DNA from: UBA6170 sp034429975
GTDB taxonomy: Bacteria; Chloroflexota; Anaerolineae; Anaerolineales; Anaerolineaceae
Assembly: GCA_034429975.1 (NCBI GenBank)
Contig: DAOUFM010000076.1
Span: 197,704-261,703 of the forward strand
Direction: 5' to 3'
DNA length: 64,000 nucleotides
Below the pieces are notes generated by a model. That model did no database searches. It saw only the letters and a program-made list of their open reading frames with translations, and had not been told where the DNA came from. Made by a program: the position numbers and the translations under genes. Below, in pieces: positions 9,055-17,220 of the stretch. How positions within the stretch are numbered: position 1 is the first letter of the stretch; every line of letters begins with the position of its first letter.

Positions 9055-10452
9055 ATGAAGAAGAGAATTGATCAGGTTTTTTCAATGATTGCTATCATTG
9101 TCTTACCATTTGTTCTTTCTATTTTATTTAATCTCGACCCAAATTCAAAAATTATGCAATTGAATTGGCAAGAAGTAACTTTCGATCAACCATCTCAAAA
9201 TGAAAAATGGACAAATGCTGCGCAATTAATCTTGCGACAACAACCCTGGCAATCCGATTTACGGGTCAGGTTGGCGAAAAAACAATTCACCGATCATCAA
9301 TTTTCCCAAACGATCCAATCATTAAATAATGCAAGTTCATCCGAACCACTTAAATTCGATGAATTGATCATGTTAGGACAAGCTTACCTAAATTCTGATC
9401 AATCAGAAAAAGCATATTCTATCTGGCAGGGTTTAGTGAATTATCCAAATTTAACCTCAGACAATTATTATCAATTGGTTCAAACCCAGCAGACGAACAG
9501 TGATTGGTTTGGTGCTTTTCAAACTTTATTGCATTGGCAGCATGCAGAACCTGAAAACAAAGAGATGTTATACAACTTGGCATTGTCGCAACTAATTTTT
9601 GACCCCCAAAATGCGGGTGATACATTTGCAAAAATTGGTGATAAAAAATTGAAATCTGTTGATATTGTTATTCCTAAAATTGCTGAAAATGAAAATTTTA
9701 TTTATAAAATTATTTTAGCGGGTAATTATTTAGCGAGTATTGATGAATGGAACTATGCATCTGCAGCTTATGCCTATGTGACCCGATTAGATCCCGAATA
9801 TGCAGAAGGATGGGCTTATTATGGGAATGCGCTTCTAAGAACCGGGAGAAGTGGTTATTTTGCACTTGAAAAGGCTGTCCGATTATCCCCTCAGTCAAAA
9901 ATAGCCCGTGCTTATCTGGCTGCCTATGAAAGATCCCAAAACAATTTTGATCAAAGTTTGTCTATTTATCAAAACCTTTCCAAAGAAGACCCAGACAATA
10001 TTGTCTGGTTGCAGGAACTGGGGCAAACTTACGTGGTGGCAGGAGACCTTGAGCAAGCATTGAAATATTTCGTTTTGGCAACAGAAAGTGAACCAGAAAA
10101 CATTGAATGCTGGTTGGCGTTAGCAAAATTCAGCGGAAATTATAAATACGAGATTCAAACAAAAGGACTGATGGCTGCCCGTAAAGCGCTATCTATTGAT
10201 GAGAAAAATTGGGAAGCCAATGATGTGATGGGCTGGTTACTGATTATCTTGGAAGATTATAGTTCGGCTGAACGCTTTCTGACGAAGGCTTATGAAAGTA
10301 ACCCGGAATCTGATTTGGTCAATTTGCATTTAGGACAGCTATTTATATTGGTTGATAAAAAAGAATTGGGAAATTATTTTTTGTCAAGAAGTATTGAATT
10401 TACGAATGACCAGGAAATAAAGCGATTGGCAGCAAGATTCTTACAGCCATAA
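9055..10452 (+). CDS. Membrane-anchored TPR-repeat protein
   Basis: A 465-residue protein with an N-terminal hydrophobic anchor (residues 9-26) and then a series of tetratricopeptide repeats. Clear repeats include AEGWAYYGNALLRTGRSG, DNIVWLQELGQTYVVAGDLE, WEANDVMGWLLIILEDYSSA and LHLGQLFILVDKKELGNYF. Most of the chain should lie outside the cytoplasmic membrane as a scaffold for protein contacts. No enzymatic domain is visible. An AAGG ribosome binding site stands upstream of the ATG. Its place behind ydcF and before a lipoprotein gene fits an envelope role, otherwise unknown. Confidence 0.8.
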   Translation: MKKRIDQVFSMIAIIVLPFVLSILFNLDPNSKIMQLNWQEVTFDQPSQNEKWTNAAQLILRQQPWQSDLRVRLAKKQFTDHQFSQTIQSLNNASSSEPLKFDELIMLGQAYLNSDQSEKAYSIWQGLVNYPNLTSDNYYQLVQTQQTNSDWFGAFQTLLHWQHAEPENKEMLYNLALSQLIFDPQNAGDTFAKIGDKKLKSVDIVIPKIAENENFIYKIILAGNYLASIDEWNYASAAYAYVTRLDPEYAEGWAYYGNALLRTGRSGYFALEKAVRLSPQSKIARAYLAAYERSQNNFDQSLSIYQNLSKEDPDNIVWLQELGQTYVVAGDLEQALKYFVLATESEPENIECWLALAKFSGNYKYEIQTKGLMAARKALSIDEKNWEANDVMGWLLIILEDYSSAERFLTKAYESNPESDLVNLHLGQLFILVDKKELGNYFLSRSIEFTNDQEIKRLAARFLQP

Positions 10453-10467
10453 AGAAGCCTGCATTCA

Positions 10468-10476
10468 TGTTAAAAT
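10468..10476 (+). promoter_or_regulatory. Extended -10 element, predicted leaderless start
   Basis: TG-T-TAAAAT forms an extended -10 element. Five bases later comes the ATG of the lipoprotein gene, so the transcript should start within or just ahead of the start codon. There is no -35 match and no ribosome binding site. The element follows the TPR gene stop by 16 bases. Confidence 0.4.
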
Positions 10477-10481
10477 ACTAA

Positions 10482-11138
10482 ATGTTGATGAAAAAAGTCT
10501 TTTTTGCTTTACTTTCTTTAATTTTTTTTGGTGGATGTGTTATCACTGAAACAATATTTCCAAAGGCGACCGAAATTCCACCTTCCGGAACCGTGTTATT
10601 AAGTGAAACATTTTCCTCTGTTGATAGTGGTTGGCCTGTCATCAATCAGAATGGCTCTTTTGTGATCTATCAGGCGGACGGACTGCGTTTTCTCATTGAA
10701 AAATCGAATTTAGATTTAATTTCCAGCCCAGGGTTTCGATTCTCGGATGTACGCGTCGAGGTTGAAGCCATAAAAATAGATGGTCCAGACAATAACACCT
10801 ATGGCATTATTTGCCGGAGACAAGACGATAAAAATTATTACGCCTTTGTCATTAGCAGTGATGGCTATACTGGGATTATCAAGGTCGTAGAAGGAAATTA
10901 TCAGTTGATCAATGGTACAACCCTCGAATTTGCACCAGCTGTTAATCAGGGACGATCTATCAATTACCTTTCAGCAACATGCCAGGGCAATATGTTGAGT
11001 TTTAATGTTAATGGTGAAAAACAATTTGATATTCAGGATGATCAGTTTACTCAGGGAAGTGTAGGTTTAATCGCTGGCAGTTTTGATGAGCCTGGTGTGG
11101 ATATCTTCTTTGATAATCTGACAGTTTTTCAACCTTGA
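10482..11138 (+). CDS. Lipoprotein with LamG/DUF1080-like beta-sandwich domain
   Basis: A 218-residue secreted lipoprotein. The lysine-rich start and hydrophobic stretch end in the lipobox FFGGC, so cleavage is expected before the cysteine near residue 19. The mature part resembles concanavalin-like/3-keto-disaccharide-hydrolase-type jelly rolls: SETFSSVDSGWPV at the start, GIICRRQDDKNYYAFVISSD in the middle and GLIAGSFDEPGVDIFFDNL at the end. Such domains often bind glycans, but no catalytic residue is evident. A second in-frame ATG two codons later could also serve as start. Confidence 0.75.
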   Translation: MLMKKVFFALLSLIFFGGCVITETIFPKATEIPPSGTVLLSETFSSVDSGWPVINQNGSFVIYQADGLRFLIEKSNLDLISSPGFRFSDVRVEVEAIKIDGPDNNTYGIICRRQDDKNYYAFVISSDGYTGIIKVVEGNYQLINGTTLEFAPAVNQGRSINYLSATCQGNMLSFNVNGEKQFDIQDDQFTQGSVGLIAGSFDEPGVDIFFDNLTVFQP

Positions 11139-11148
11139 TCGGAAAATT

Positions 11149-12429
11149 ATGAATGTTTTTTTTGATACGATTGGCTGTCGTTTAAACCAGAGTGAAATTG
11201 AAATTATGGCATCTCAATTTCGCCGGGCAGGTCATACGGTTGTCGGAGATGCCTCCAACGCAGATCTCGTTATTGTTAATACCTGTGCAGTAACCAGTGC
11301 CGCTGCATCTGATTCCCGTCAGAAGATCAGGCAAGCCGCCAACAAAGGAGCAGGGCAAATTATTGCTACCGGCTGCTGGGCTACGCTTGAACCTCAAGCG
11401 GCATTAACTTTACCCGGTGTAGAAAACGTTGTTTTAAATGAAAATAAAGAACATCTGGTTTCCGATTATTTAAAAGTAACTCCTTTAATCTTCGACCTTG
11501 AGCCACTGGCTCGCGAACCATTACCAGGAGATCATCAAAGAACAAGAGCTTTTATTAAAGTTCAGGACGGCTGTGATAACTTTTGTACATTTTGTATTAC
11601 AAAGGTAGCTCGTGGCAAGGGAGTAAGCCGTCCAACCGATGAAATTTTGAAGGATATTGAGAGCGCTCTAATTGGCGATGTAAAAGAGATTGTGCTGACG
11701 GGGGTTCATTTGGGCTCCTGGGGCAAAGATTTCTCACAAAAACAGCATTTAAGAGATTTAATTGAGACAATTCTGAAAGTAACATCTGTGCAACGCTTAC
11801 GACTGTCTTCCCTGGAACCCTGGGGGCTTGGTGAAAGTTTTTTCAGTTTATGGGAAGACCAGCGTCTTTGTCCACATTTACACCTTCCATTACAATCAGG
11901 TTCCGCTGAAATATTGAAACGTATGGCTCGGAAGACCACCCCAGAGAAGTTCATGCGAATTGTTGAAGATGCCAGAGCAGTCGTCCCTGAGATAGCCATC
12001 ACAACAGATATGATCGTGGGGTTTCCAGGAGAAACAGATGAACTTTTCGCTGAGTCGATGGAATTTGTTAAAGCTATTAATTTTTCAGCCGGGCATATTT
12101 TTCCTTTTTCACCTCGCCCAGGTACTGCGGCTGCAAAATATCAGGAACAAATCCCAGGCATGATAAAAAAAAGAAGATCAGCAGCAATGCGGGCGATATT
12201 TGCCGAGATGACCCATCTTTATCAATCGAGTTATATTGGCAAGGAAGTTGATGTGCTGTGGGAAAATGGGGAATTGCAATTGGATGGAAATTGGCAAATG
12301 AAAGGTTTGACCGGAAATTATTTGCGCATAGCCACTAAAGATAAAGATAATCTGGTTAATCAAATCCATCAAGTAAAAATTCACTCTTTTTCAATGGATG
12401 GTTTAGAGGGAGAAGTATTAAATAAATAG
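11149..12429 (+). CDS. mtaB: tRNA t6A37 methylthiotransferase MtaB
   Basis: A 426-residue radical-SAM enzyme that converts N6-threonylcarbamoyladenosine at tRNA position 37 to its 2-methylthio form (ms2t6A). The UPF0004 domain starts FDTIGCRLNQSEIEIM with three further cysteines in NTCAVTS and ATGCWA. The radical-SAM cluster motif is CDNFCTFC, and a TRAM-like C-terminal domain completes the protein. The NQSE beginning separates MtaB from MiaB and RimO. It lies ten bases after the lipoprotein gene. A hairpin follows the stop. Confidence 0.93.
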   Translation: MNVFFDTIGCRLNQSEIEIMASQFRRAGHTVVGDASNADLVIVNTCAVTSAAASDSRQKIRQAANKGAGQIIATGCWATLEPQAALTLPGVENVVLNENKEHLVSDYLKVTPLIFDLEPLAREPLPGDHQRTRAFIKVQDGCDNFCTFCITKVARGKGVSRPTDEILKDIESALIGDVKEIVLTGVHLGSWGKDFSQKQHLRDLIETILKVTSVQRLRLSSLEPWGLGESFFSLWEDQRLCPHLHLPLQSGSAEILKRMARKTTPEKFMRIVEDARAVVPEIAITTDMIVGFPGETDELFAESMEFVKAINFSAGHIFPFSPRPGTAAAKYQEQIPGMIKKRRSAAMRAIFAEMTHLYQSSYIGKEVDVLWENGELQLDGNWQMKGLTGNYLRIATKDKDNLVNQIHQVKIHSFSMDGLEGEVLNK

Positions 12430-12430
12430 A

Positions 12431-12445
12431 CCGCCTAAAAGGCGG
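12431..12445 (-). terminator. Short GC hairpin between convergent genes
   Basis: CCGCC and GGCGG form a perfect five-pair stem with a TAAAA loop between the 3' ends of mtaB and the minus-strand lipoprotein gene. On the minus strand a T-rich tail (TCTATTTATTT) follows, so it should stop transcription of the lipoprotein gene. The plus strand lacks a T-run. Confidence 0.45.
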
Positions 12446-12466
12446 CCTAATTCGTCGCTTTAGTGT

Positions 12467-13444
12467 CTATTTCACAATAATTGTTAAGGGTAAGTTACAA
12501 ATAATAGTATTGCCCTGAACCAACGCCCAATTGGTGGTGTAAGTTCCTGGAGCTGTTGGAGCCAGCATATCAACCCGGATTTCTACTTTGTCTCCAGATT
12601 TCACGGTTTCATTCAAATCAAAAATTTTCGCGTATTTTTGAAGTTCAGTTCCACGGATGTATTTATAATCCAAAGTTCCTGTATCCCAGGTTTTTCCAGT
12701 GATATTTTTTATTGTCCAGACAGCATCAAAATCGTAGCCAGGATTCATTTTTGTGTAAGGGGCTGGAGAGGTGGTTACATCGCAAAGCGGGGAGGTAACC
12801 GGGGTGGCAATTACAGGGATAGAACCACTGGTTTCGTTCTTGAAAACATTATAAGCATAAATTCCTGTATTGCTATCCAGTCTGACGGTAATTTTTTCAA
12901 TTCCTTTCACAGCTTCAGGAAGAAGCACTGTAAATTTGAAAGTTCCTCCAGAGCCAGAATTAATCGTACCGACATCCACTGCGTTTTTAGAAAAAGATTC
13001 GAATGGTCCTACACGAATTTTAAAAATTGTATTGGCGGGGAAGTTATCTGCTTGTACAGATACTGCGACATTCTTCTCCACGCCAATAATGGTAATGATG
13101 GCTTGTGGAACCTCAGTTGCTATGGGCGTTGAAGTAGCCGGAATGATGGTTGGCAAAATTACCGGGGTAGAAGTAGGAAGAGGAGTGGAGGTTGGTAGTG
13201 GTTCCTGAGTGGGTTCAAGCGTTGGTAGAACCTCTTGGGTTGGTTCAAGTGTTGGGATGGGGGGTAAGGCAGTTGCTGTAGAATTCTGAATAGCATCAAC
13301 CGCTAAAGTTTGGGCAATTTCTGTACGAATTGCGTTTACTGCTTTATCAATTTCTTCCGGTGACACAGTTGGTGCGGGAGCTGGTTTACAGGCCGAAAGA
13401 ATTACTAACATAATAATACTGATCAAATAGGTTATTTTTCTCAT
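12467..13444 (-). CDS. Lipoprotein with Pro/Thr-rich linker and C-terminal NBR1-Ig-like domain
   Basis: A 325-residue surface lipoprotein. The signal peptide ends in the lipobox LSAC at about residue 19. A helical segment is followed by a long proline/threonine linker with tandem PTLEPTQE and PTSTP units (residues 66-105). Next come a beta-rich domain (about 113-205) and an Ig-like domain from CDVTTSPAPYTKMNPGYDF to the end. That last domain has the W-x-T-G arrangement VWTIKNITGKTWDTGT of the NBR1-Ig-like fold common in Chloroflexi. A binding role is likely but the ligand is unknown. An AAGGAG site precedes the ATG. It interrupts an otherwise plus-strand region. Confidence 0.8.
   Translation of the reverse strand: MRKITYLISIIMLVILSACKPAPAPTVSPEEIDKAVNAIRTEIAQTLAVDAIQNSTATALPPIPTLEPTQEVLPTLEPTQEPLPTSTPLPTSTPVILPTIIPATSTPIATEVPQAIITIIGVEKNVAVSVQADNFPANTIFKIRVGPFESFSKNAVDVGTINSGSGGTFKFTVLLPEAVKGIEKITVRLDSNTGIYAYNVFKNETSGSIPVIATPVTSPLCDVTTSPAPYTKMNPGYDFDAVWTIKNITGKTWDTGTLDYKYIRGTELQKYAKIFDLNETVKSGDKVEIRVDMLAPTAPGTYTTNWALVQGNTIICNLPLTIIVK
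13201..13260. repeat. Two diverged 30-bp tandem units inside the lipoprotein linker
   Basis: Two adjacent 30-base units share GGGTTCAAGCGTTGG-type cores and encode the repeated LPTLEPTQE linker. The copies differ at several bases, so the repeat is not recent. It only extends the flexible linker of the lipoprotein. Confidence 0.5.
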
Positions 13445-13550
13445 TTTATTCTCCTTAAAATTAAATCACTATAAATAGAGACGATAAAAATTTGGAATTT
13501 GTTCCAAAAATCACGAAAAGCTTGAAAATGAATTAAAATTTTGATGAAGT

Positions 13551-13579
13551 TTGACCATAGCCAGCCGTTGAAGTATAAT
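13551..13579 (+). promoter_or_regulatory. Promoter of the rpmH-rnpA cluster
   Basis: TTGACC, a 17-base spacer and a perfect TATAAT lie 54 bases before the rpmH start. This is the best housekeeping promoter match in the window and fits a highly expressed ribosomal protein gene. No DnaA-box-like nonamer was noticed beside it. Confidence 0.7.
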
Positions 13580-13633
13580 AATCGCTTGTCAGTTTTTGGA
13601 ATCAAAAAATTTTTAATTTGAAAGGAAAAGTAT

Positions 13634-13801
13634 ATGCCCAAACGGACATACCAACCAAAGAAAAAACATCGAATTCGTGAGCATGGTTTTCGCGCACGAA
13701 TGGCCACCAAAGGCGGCCGAGAAGTCTTAAAAAGACGTCGTTTGCGTGGGCGCAGTAAACTAGCTGCAACTTTAACGCATGTTAAAAGAATTAGCTGGTA
13801 A
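13634..13801 (+). CDS. rpmH: 50S ribosomal protein L34
   Basis: A 55-residue ribosomal protein of the large subunit. The diagnostic L34 blocks are MPKRTYQPKKKHR, HGFRARMATKGGREVLKRRR and LRGRSKL. Most bacterial L34 proteins are 44-46 residues; this one carries about ten extra C-terminal residues ending KRISW. An AAAGGA ribosome binding site sits upstream of the ATG. It heads the rpmH-rnpA-yidD-yidC-jag cluster, an arrangement conserved near the replication origin in many bacteria, although dnaA is not upstream here. Confidence 0.95.
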   Translation: MPKRTYQPKKKHRIREHGFRARMATKGGREVLKRRRLRGRSKLAATLTHVKRISW

Positions 13802-13854
13802 AGCCAATTCTTTGTTCGGAATGGCCTGCCAATTTAATTTGGGCAGGTAGATGA

Positions 13855-14208
13855 GTGAAACGCGACTACCGATTACGAAGTTCTATAGATTTTCAACGAG
13901 TAAAGCTAAATGGCAAATCCTACGCCCATTCGTTGATTATTTTGATCAAATTGCCTAATCCTGATGGGGCACTAAGAATCGGAGTATCTGCTGGAAAGTC
14001 AATTGGAAATGCGGTCACCAGAAATCGTGCGAAACGCCGGATGCGAGCTAGTTTGAATGCAATCATGAAAAATATTCAGCCTGGTTGGGATCTGGTGTTT
14101 CTGGCAAGAAAACCAATAACATCGGCGGCCTTTGAAGAAATAGTTGCAGCCGAAGTCCTTGTATTAAAAAGAGCAGGGTTAATTTTGGAAGGAAGTGAGG
14201 AGCTATGA
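13855..14208 (+). CDS. rnpA: Ribonuclease P protein component
   Basis: A 117-residue basic protein, the protein subunit of RNase P, which removes 5' leaders from pre-tRNAs. The signature is RIGVSAGKSIGNAVTRNRAKRRMR, seen around residues 40-64, with the opening block YRLRSSIDFQRV typical of RnpA. The start is GTG; an ATG four bases earlier opens a different frame. The gene overlaps yidD by four bases (ATGA), implying translational coupling. The RNA subunit gene rnpB was not found in this window. Confidence 0.93.
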   Translation: MKRDYRLRSSIDFQRVKLNGKSYAHSLIILIKLPNPDGALRIGVSAGKSIGNAVTRNRAKRRMRASLNAIMKNIQPGWDLVFLARKPITSAAFEEIVAAEVLVLKRAGLILEGSEEL

Positions 14209-14486
14209 GTTACATTCACGAATATCCAAATGAACCCTCTTTGGTTTCTTTACCTTTCAATTTAAGGAATTTTCCACGATGGGTTTTATTGGTTTTAATT
14301 CGTTTTTATCAAAAACTAATATCTCCCGCATTACCAGCAAATACATGCCGTTTTTACCCCAGCTGTTCTCACTATGGTTATCAGGCTATTTATAAGCATG
14401 GCGCTTTTAAAGGATTAATTATGGCAATTTGGCGTGTGTTGCGATGCAATCCATTTAATCCTGGAGGGTATGATCCTGTGCCTTAA
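14205..14486 (+). CDS. yidD: Membrane protein insertion efficiency factor YidD
   Basis: A 93-residue member of the YidD/Hlp family. The core VLIRFYQKLISPALPANTCR, then the FYPSCSHYGYQAI block and CNPFNPGGYDPVP with three conserved cysteines, match the family closely. It has an amphipathic N-terminal helix and sits at the inner face of the membrane, where it aids insertion of membrane proteins. About 20 residues precede the usual family start. It is coupled to rnpA, and the next gene but one is yidC, the functional partner. Confidence 0.93.
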   Translation: MSYIHEYPNEPSLVSLPFNLRNFPRWVLLVLIRFYQKLISPALPANTCRFYPSCSHYGYQAIYKHGAFKGLIMAIWRVLRCNPFNPGGYDPVP

Positions 14487-14534
14487 CAAAGCCGAATGGA
14501 TCATTCTTTATACTCCTGGAATATAAAGAGACCA

Positions 14535-15587
14535 ATGAAGAAAAAAATATTACTAACCCTGATGTTTTTAATACTGGCAATAAGCATTTCTGCTTGTGGT
14601 TCAAGGTTAAGTGCCAGTGGTTGGCCTGGTATCTCAGGAGATGAGAATTCAGTTTATGTTGCATATGGGAATGAAGTGTATTCTCTGCGACTTAAAGACG
14701 GCTCTCTTAACTGGAAATATCCAGAAAAAATTGAAGCTGCAAGAACATTTTATGCAAATCCTGCCATCAATGGATCGAATGTTATTGTTGGAGATTATAA
14801 AAATGGACTGACAGCTTTAAATACCCAAACCGGGAGTGTCGCCTGGACATTTAACCAAGCAACTAACCGATATATCGGTGGCGCTTTGGTTGTAGGGGAT
14901 ACAATTCTGGCTCCAAATGCGGACCATAACTTGTTTGCGCTTGATTTAAATGGCAATTTGAAGTGGAAGTATACGGTTCGGCAGGCTTTATGGTCTACCC
15001 CAGTAGTTCGGGGAGAAACAGTTTACCTCTCCTCCATGGATCATTACTTGTATGCTTTAGACATCAAAAGTGGCCAATTAATTTGGGAGACTGATCTCGG
15101 TGGAGCGATTGTCTACAGCCCTTCTCTGGACACAGACTCTATTTTTGTCGCAACACTGGCTAATGAAGTTTTGGCCGTTAATGCCCAAAATGGCTCTGTG
15201 ATCTGGAAAAACAAATCTGAAGTTGGGTTATGGTCACAACCAATTTATTTCGATGGCATCGTTTATTATGGTGATACCGCCGGAAAAATTTATGCGGTTT
15301 CTGCCAAAGATGGTAGTAAAGTTTGGGACTACTTTATGGGAGAAATGGTATCCGGAGCTGCTGCGGTTATGCCAGAAGGGATAGTTTTTGCGGGGGAAAA
15401 TGGTAAATTAATGGCTTTGGATTTCAATGGAAATGTTTTATGGACACGCTCCATCAGTGGAAAATTGTATACCGGGCCTGTAATCGTTGATGGACACTTG
15501 ATCTTAGGCATTTCACAAGGCGATGAAGTGATCAAAGCCTATGATTTTAATGGTAACGAAGTCTGGAAATTCAAACCAGAAAGGTAG
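14535..15587 (+). CDS. PQQ-like beta-propeller lipoprotein (BamB-like)
   Basis: A 350-residue exported lipoprotein built of repeated beta-propeller blades. The chosen ATG gives MKKKILL, a hydrophobic core and the lipobox SISAC near residue 21; a longer frame starting at 14496 would disrupt the signal peptide. Blades show the PQQ-repeat pattern Y-A-L-D-x-x-x-G-x-x-x-W, for example YALDIKSGQLIWETDL and VNAQNGSVIWKN. BamB-type proteins with this fold scaffold membrane-protein assembly, while others bind PQQ; no quinone enzyme residues were seen. Its place between yidD and yidC is unusual and suggests a link to membrane protein insertion (inference). Confidence 0.8.
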   Translation: MKKKILLTLMFLILAISISACGSRLSASGWPGISGDENSVYVAYGNEVYSLRLKDGSLNWKYPEKIEAARTFYANPAINGSNVIVGDYKNGLTALNTQTGSVAWTFNQATNRYIGGALVVGDTILAPNADHNLFALDLNGNLKWKYTVRQALWSTPVVRGETVYLSSMDHYLYALDIKSGQLIWETDLGGAIVYSPSLDTDSIFVATLANEVLAVNAQNGSVIWKNKSEVGLWSQPIYFDGIVYYGDTAGKIYAVSAKDGSKVWDYFMGEMVSGAAAVMPEGIVFAGENGKLMALDFNGNVLWTRSISGKLYTGPVIVDGHLILGISQGDEVIKAYDFNGNEVWKFKPER

Positions 15588-15597
15588 AGGATGAGAT

Positions 15598-16392
15598 ATG
15601 TGGGATGCAATTGTAATTACTCCCTTTATTAATGTAATTCTTTTCATATACACCTATTTAGGAAAGAATTTCGGGGTGGCGATCATTCTATTCACAATCT
15701 TGATTCGCTTAATTACCCACCCTTTGATGGTGAAACAAATCAAAGGTGCACAAGGGATGCAGAATATGCAGCAGGATGAAGAATGGAAAAAAATTCAGGA
15801 AAAATATAAGGGTGATAAGGAAAAATTAGCTCAGGAACAAATGCGTTATTACAAAGAAAAAGGAATCAACCCTTTTGCATCTTGTTTACCAACGCTGATT
15901 CAGTTCCCCATCATTATAGCTTTGTACCAGAGCATTATTGCAGCTTTAGCAGCCACCCCTGTGGAAGTATTAAATCTGGTCAGACATGTTTATTCAAATT
16001 TTCTGGATGTTTCCAGCTTGATTCCGTTAAATAGCCATTTCTTGTGGATGGATCTGGGACAACCAGAACGATTAAACCTGCCATTCTTACCTTTTGGAAT
16101 TCCAGTTTTGGCTATTTTAGTAGTCATTTCAACTTATGTTCAGTCGAAATTAATTCAGCCCCCATCGCAAAATCCAAAAGATCAAACTGCAATGATGGGT
16201 AACATGATGAATATTTATATGCCTTTCTTTATGGGGTATTTGGCGTTGACTTTGGCTTCTGGTTTATCTTTGTATTTCCTGGTTTCTAACTTGCTTGGTA
16301 TTCTCCAATATGCAATGTTGGGAAAAGTGAATTGGAGAAATCTGCTTCCAATGAGTAAGCCAGCCACAGTTTCAACAAAAAAGAAAAAATAG
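15598..16392 (+). CDS. yidC: YidC/Oxa1 family membrane protein insertase
   Basis: A 264-residue integral membrane protein that inserts and folds membrane proteins, alone or with SecYEG. The conserved membrane core begins NFGVAIILFTILIRLITHPL and contains the arginine required in the hydrophilic groove. A charged loop (KYKGDKEKLAQEQMRYYKEKGINPF) and ASCLPTLIQFPIIIALYQ follow. It lacks the large periplasmic domain of Gram-negative YidC and the lipobox of Bacillus SpoIIIJ, so it is a short Oxa1-type form with about five helices. The tail is lysine-rich. jag follows after a short gap. Confidence 0.93.
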   Translation: MWDAIVITPFINVILFIYTYLGKNFGVAIILFTILIRLITHPLMVKQIKGAQGMQNMQQDEEWKKIQEKYKGDKEKLAQEQMRYYKEKGINPFASCLPTLIQFPIIIALYQSIIAALAATPVEVLNLVRHVYSNFLDVSSLIPLNSHFLWMDLGQPERLNLPFLPFGIPVLAILVVISTYVQSKLIQPPSQNPKDQTAMMGNMMNIYMPFFMGYLALTLASGLSLYFLVSNLLGILQYAMLGKVNWRNLLPMSKPATVSTKKKK

Positions 16393-16407
16393 AAAGTGGG
16401 AACTAAA

Positions 16408-17148
16408 ATGGAAAACAAAAGAGTTACTCAGGAATTTATCGCTCCAACAGTCGAAGAAGCAATTGCTGAAGGGGCGCGACAATTTGGAACAACCATTGAT
16501 CAATTAGATGTAGAAATTTTGGACCAGGGTAGGCAGGGCCTATTTGGATTAGGCAGTCGCCAGGCTCGTGTAAAAATTTCTCTCCGCTCTGAGGGAATTC
16601 AACAACCTGAAACAAAAAATCAAGTGCAATCCTCAAAACCAGTTGAAAATTCAGTTGAAAATGATGAAAAAGAACCTGTTTTGAAACTGGCGGAAGATGT
16701 TGTCTCAGAATTGCTTCAAAAAATGCATATTACTGCCAAAGTAGAGGCCAGTTTTGTTCCTCCAATTGACGAAAGAGACCAAAGAATGGTACTCGTAGAA
16801 ATCCTTGGGAGAGATTTAAGCATTTTAATTGGTCGGAGAAGCGAGACATTAAATTCTCTTCAATATATTAGCAGTCTCATTGTTGCAAAAGAACAAGGGG
16901 AATGGGTTCCTCTTATGATTGATGTACAGGGATATCGGGAACGTAGAGAAAGACAATTACGGGTTCTTGCGCGACGAATGGCTGAACAGGTTGTTCATAC
17001 TGGACGCAAGCAAAATTTGGAACCAATGCCTGCCAATGAACGCCGAGTTATTCACCTGGAGTTACGCGATCATGAATTTGTAACCACGGAAAGTATTGGG
17101 GAAGAACCAAATAGAAAAGTTACGATTGTATTAAAGAAGCAGAAATAA
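16408..17148 (+). CDS. khpB: RNA-binding protein Jag/KhpB (Jag-N, KH, R3H)
   Basis: A cytosolic RNA-binding protein with an N-terminal Jag domain (QEFIAPTVEEAIAEGARQFG and GLFGLGSRQARV), an acidic linker, a KH-like domain with ILIGRRSETLNSLQYISSL and a C-terminal R3H domain ending NERRVIHLELRDHEFVTTES. KhpB acts with KhpA in post-transcriptional control and cell elongation in Firmicutes. The ATG is preferred over a GTG four codons upstream because a GTGGGA tract lies at a workable distance. mnmE, the usual next gene, is absent and a terminator follows. Confidence 0.92.
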   Translation: MENKRVTQEFIAPTVEEAIAEGARQFGTTIDQLDVEILDQGRQGLFGLGSRQARVKISLRSEGIQQPETKNQVQSSKPVENSVENDEKEPVLKLAEDVVSELLQKMHITAKVEASFVPPIDERDQRMVLVEILGRDLSILIGRRSETLNSLQYISSLIVAKEQGEWVPLMIDVQGYRERRERQLRVLARRMAEQVVHTGRKQNLEPMPANERRVIHLELRDHEFVTTESIGEEPNRKVTIVLKKQK

Positions 17149-17159
17149 TCAAACATAAG

Positions 17160-17191
17160 AGCATTCCTTGCCAGAGGATGCTTTTATTTTC
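17160..17191 (+). terminator. Rho-independent terminator after jag
   Basis: AGCATTCCT pairs with AGGATGCT (one bulged base) around a six-base loop and is followed by TTTTATTTT. It closes the rpmH-to-jag unit just before the phosphorylase gene. Confidence 0.65.
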
Positions 17192-17220
17192 ATTTAATCT
17201 GTCACCTTAAAGGAGAAATG

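Noticed and set aside
12638..13208. Two long plus-strand ORFs opposite the Ig-like lipoprotein gene
   Set aside because: They are antisense shadows; the minus-strand frame has a signal peptide, lipobox and recognisable domain.
13445..13633. Possible replication origin next to rpmH
   Set aside because: No TTATNCACA-like DnaA boxes, no AT-rich repeats and no dnaA gene were noticed; the region is explained by the rpmH promoter.
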